Position numbers and translations under genes: made by a program | In this document: piece by piece, positions 4,822 to 7,112 of the stretch | Numbering within the stretch: position 1 is the first letter of the stretch | Layout of the letters: each line of letters opens with the position of its first letter | The notes under the pieces: model-generated | The model's database searches: none | Told to the model about the DNA's origin: nothing | The model's input: only the letters and a program-made list of their open reading frames with translations | Assembly: GCA_021847165.1 (NCBI GenBank) | Contig: JAJZUH010000100.1 | Coordinates: 1-7,112 of the forward strand | Direction of reading: 5' to 3' | DNA: 7,112 nucleotides | Source: Pseudomonadota bacterium | GTDB lineage: Bacteria > Pseudomonadota > Gammaproteobacteria > Burkholderiales > Gallionellaceae

Positions 4822-6768
4822 TCAGACCGGATCGCTGCGCTTTTTCAACAGGAACAGCATCAGCGAGCGCAGCTTGGCGGGACGCACCGGTTTGTGCATC
4901 AAATGCAGCCCGCGCTGGTTGACGGCCTGCAGAATCTCCGGCGCGGTGTCGCCGCTGACCAGAATGAAGGTGGGCGGTACATCGCATTGCACCTTGAGCA
5001 GGTCGAAGAGCATCAGGCCATCCCCATCCGGGAGTCGATAATCGCAGATCACCAGGTCGAAATGCACGCCGGAATGCCTGTCGCCAATCTCGCGCAGGCT
5101 ATCCGCGACCGCGACGCGACACCCCCATGTCTCCAGAATGCCCGCGGTGCTGGTGCGTACCAGAATGTCATCATCCACCACCAGTACCTGGAGATTATCC
5201 AGCCTGTCATGCCTGGCTGCCGGCGCCGCCGGTAGCGGCACCGGCTCGGCAAGCAATTCTTCCACGCCGATGACACGCGTCACGCTGATGGCGAAGGTCG
5301 AACCGCAGCTGGGCGCCGAACGCAGGCTCAGGGGATGATGCAACAGCCTGCACAACCGCTCCACGATGGCCAGTCCCAATCCCAGGCCTTTGCTGCGGTC
5401 GCGCGCGCTGTTGGCCAATTGCACAAATTCGCGGAAAATATTCTGCTGCTCCTCCATCGGTATCCCGATACCGTTGTCGCGCACCTCGATGCGCAACTCC
5501 TCGCCGCGCCGCCGGCATGCCAGTAGCACCGAACCGTTCTGCGGGGTATAGCGGATCGCGTTGCTCAACAGATTGAGCAGGATGCGTTCCAGCAAAACCG
5601 GATCGCTCAATACCGATCCTGCCACCGGACGAACGCGCAGGGTGATGTTCTTGCGCTGCGCAATCGGCTGAAAATCCTGCTGCAGGCGCCTCATCATCAC
5701 GCCCATATCCACTGCCTGTATCTGCGGGATCACGATTCCGGCATCCAGCTTGGAGATATCCAGCAGCGAGTCGAGCAGACTGGACAGTGCCTCCACCGAC
5801 TCCTCCACCTTGCAGGCAATCTTCAGCTGATCCGGGGTATCCAGCCGGCTGCGCAATTCGCCGATGAAGAGACCGAGCGCATGCATGGGTTGCCGCAGGT
5901 CATGGCTCGCTGCAGCCAGGAAACGGCTCTTGTCGAAGTTGGCTTTTTCCGCCTCTTCTTTCTTGAGACGCAGCTCCTGTGTCGCCTTTTCGATGCGTTG
6001 CTCCAGCGTGCTGCGGTCATGCTGCAGCTGGTTCGCCATGTCGTTGATGCCCGAGGCCAGCGCGTCCAGCTCCCGTACGCTGTTCCCCGCGATGCGCGTA
6101 TCCAGCTGGCCCTTGCCGATGCGGCGGATGGCACTGTTCATCGCCATGACCGGCAGAGTGATGCGACGCGACACCCGCATGGCGATCAGCATGGTGGTCA
6201 ACAGCACAAGCAGCAGCAACAGCAGGTTGACGCCCAGCATCTCCAGCTTGTCGCGGTTCAGGGTCTCCTTGCCCACGGCGACGATGACGCTGCCCAACAC
6301 CTTGTTGGGCAGGTTCACCGACCTGTCATTGTCGAATTCGTCCAGCCGGATCTGTGTGGCCAGGATAGGCTGGTAAAGCCACAGGAAATTATGGTCTTCC
6401 TGGTATACGATGGGACTGTCCGATACCGGCAACGGATTTTCGAACAGCACGCGTTCGTTGGTATTGTTCAAATTCCCTGCAACGGCAAGGTTCTTCAGAT
6501 TCGCATCCCGCACAACGACGGAGCGCACGTCCTGATGCGAGGAGGCGATATCGACCTGCTGTTGCAGCAGCGACTGATTGCCGGAGAAGACCGGATATTC
6601 GCTGGAGGAAGCGAGCTGACGGACAATCAGGTTGGCCCGTCTCTGCAGGCTGCGGTCCATCTCCGCAAAACTCATGTAGGTGAAATACCCTTCCAGCAAC
6701 AAGGCCAGAACCAGCATGGGAATGGCAGCAACCGCCAGGGTCTGCCTTTCGATGCCATGTTTAATCAT
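4822..6768 (-). CDS. Membrane-bound hybrid sensor histidine kinase / response regulator
   Basis: A 648-residue sensor. Membrane helix 1 (~10-32), a periplasmic sensor region (~33-176) recalling the BarA-type CHASE8 pattern, membrane helix 2 (~178-197, a leucine run), HAMP (~198-250), a coiled linker, then HisKA with AAASHDLRQPMHAL and phospho-accepting His289. The ATP-binding domain has the N-box (Asn399, Asn403), DNGIG (431-435), Phe445 and the glycine loop GLGLG (461-465). A short Pro/Ala linker leads to a C-terminal receiver (~526-643) with acidic Asp532-534, phospho-acceptor Asp576, Ser605 and Lys626. All residues needed for kinase and receiver activity seem intact. The HDLRQP H-box is typical of proteobacterial hybrid kinases of the NahK/ErcS' kind. 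No Hpt or output domain is present, so phosphate must pass to a partner elsewhere. The start is ATG 6768 in an ATGA overlap with the substrate-binding protein gene, behind GAGGAG. The frame stays open further upstream, but that stretch lies inside the neighbour and is Arg/Ser-rich out-of-frame sequence. Confidence 0.95.
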   Translation of the reverse strand: MIKHGIERQTLAVAAIPMLVLALLLEGYFTYMSFAEMDRSLQRRANLIVRQLASSSEYPVFSGNQSLLQQQVDIASSHQDVRSVVVRDANLKNLAVAGNLNNTNERVLFENPLPVSDSPIVYQEDHNFLWLYQPILATQIRLDEFDNDRSVNLPNKVLGSVIVAVGKETLNRDKLEMLGVNLLLLLLVLLTTMLIAMRVSRRITLPVMAMNSAIRRIGKGQLDTRIAGNSVRELDALASGINDMANQLQHDRSTLEQRIEKATQELRLKKEEAEKANFDKSRFLAAASHDLRQPMHALGLFIGELRSRLDTPDQLKIACKVEESVEALSSLLDSLLDISKLDAGIVIPQIQAVDMGVMMRRLQQDFQPIAQRKNITLRVRPVAGSVLSDPVLLERILLNLLSNAIRYTPQNGSVLLACRRRGEELRIEVRDNGIGIPMEEQQNIFREFVQLANSARDRSKGLGLGLAIVERLCRLLHHPLSLRSAPSCGSTFAISVTRVIGVEELLAEPVPLPAAPAARHDRLDNLQVLVVDDDILVRTSTAGILETWGCRVAVADSLREIGDRHSGVHFDLVICDYRLPDGDGLMLFDLLKVQCDVPPTFILVSGDTAPEILQAVNQRGLHLMHKPVRPAKLRSLMLFLLKKRSDPV

Positions 6769-7112
6769 TGTGCTCTCCTCACTTCGCCGTGCAGGTTCTC
6801 TGCATCTTTTATAGGTAGATCGAGCGATCTGGCCACCTGAGCGTTGACCGACACTTCGAACTCTTTGGGATATTGACTGGGGGGCAGCTTGCCGGAAGCG
6901 GCGAATTGACCGACCGCCTCGGCCGCCTGCTGCGCTATCTGGGCAGGAGTACTGTAGATGGCGCACAAGGCTCCCGCTTTGACATACGATTGCGAGATGC
7001 CGATCAGGGGAACCTGCTTGCGGTATGCGGCCAGCAGGATGTTGCGTATCGTTCCGGCGTTGTATATCTCGATATCCGGCAATACCAGCAGGACATCGCT
7101 CTTCGCCAGCAC
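6765..7112 (-). CDS. ABC-type substrate-binding protein (ABC_sub_bind family), C-terminal part
   Basis: Only the last ~115 residues are visible; the frame is open through the right edge, so the N-terminus and any signal peptide lie outside the window. The fragment matches the second lobe of the ABC_sub_bind (PF04392) family: a strand with DVLLVLPDIEIYN, a helix, then VPLIGISQSYVKAGALCAIYS, a helix typical of AAEAVGQFAASGKLP, and a closing SVNAQVARSLDLPI like the family's 'N...A..LG..IP' ending. These are type I periplasmic-binding folds that bind small solutes in the periplasm. The stop TGA (6767-6765) overlaps the ATG of the hybrid kinase by 4 nt (ATGA), so the two are coupled in one operon. 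No transporter permease or ATPase is visible, and a role as ligand-sensing partner of the kinase is plausible. An ordinary transporter upstream cannot be excluded. Confidence 0.85.
   Translation of the reverse strand: MLAKSDVLLVLPDIEIYNAGTIRNILLAAYRKQVPLIGISQSYVKAGALCAIYSTPAQIAQQAAEAVGQFAASGKLPPSQYPKEFEVSVNAQVARSLDLPIKDAENLHGEVRRAQ
6775..6780 (-). promoter_or_regulatory. Shine-Dalgarno fixing the kinase start
   Basis: On the minus strand GAGGAG lies 6 nt before the ATG at 6768-6766. It supports this start over a longer frame reaching 6966, and it sits inside the 3' end of the substrate-binding protein gene, as expected for translational coupling. Confidence 0.85.

Noticed and set aside
6201..6227. 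CAG/CAA-rich stretch resembling a short tandem repeat
   Set aside because: It is the reverse strand of leucine codons in the second membrane helix of the kinase and is explained by the protein.
5881..6840. 319-codon plus-strand frame across the kinase gene
   Set aside because: Antisense to a kinase with all catalytic motifs; no recognisable domain and no ribosome-binding site of note.
6769..6966. Kinase start extended to 6966
   Set aside because: The added residues are Arg/Ser-rich and lie inside the substrate-binding protein gene in another frame; GAGGAG and the first membrane helix support the start at 6768.

Overview
This is a GC-rich, tightly packed piece of bacterial chromosome. It looks betaproteobacterial, possibly Nitrosomonadales or a Gallionella/Sideroxydans-like group. 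That placement rests on general protein resemblance, composition and gene content (a HDLRQP-type hybrid kinase, a DUF3365 c-type haem protein, a DUF2892 protein), not on a database comparison. No phage, transposon, CRISPR, tRNA or rRNA signal was seen.

Layout. Six genes are complete or nearly so, and one more is cut by the right edge. On the plus strand, 3-1622 is the 3' part of an SMC-like ATPase (hinge-like region, coiled coil, C-terminal ABC half-head). After an 93-bp gap holding an extended -10 promoter comes lysS (1716-3218), the class II lysyl-tRNA synthetase. Two bases later begins a Crp/Fnr-family regulator (3221-3886). A perfect 16-bp palindrome of Crp type lies just behind the regulator and overlaps the -35 of a promoter for a 64-residue DUF2892 membrane protein (3967-4161). 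A strong intrinsic terminator follows, and directly behind it is a gene for a secreted single-haem DUF3365/Tll0287-like protein (4225-4797). On the minus strand, converging on this cluster with only 24 bp between stop codons, lies a membrane-bound hybrid histidine kinase (6768-4822). It is preceded by and overlaps by 4 nt the 3' end of an ABC-type substrate-binding protein gene (6765 to beyond 7112).

How they may work together. The best-supported local circuit is the Crp-like regulator acting on the DUF2892 promoter. Its recognition helix carries the Crp-type R-E-x-x-x-R residues, the palindrome has TGTGA/TCACA half sites, and its centre falls at -41.5 from the predicted start, which is the class II activator position. 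The regulator lacks the cAMP-contacting Arg-Ser and carries three cysteines, so another ligand or a redox signal is likely. The DUF2892 protein has two conserved-looking cysteines, and the next gene is a periplasmic haem protein of a family with a sensor-like fold. Together this suggests a small redox or sulfur-linked module, which is inference. The minus-strand pair is best read as a signalling unit in which a solute-binding protein works with a hybrid kinase rather than with a transporter, although the upstream part of that operon is not visible.
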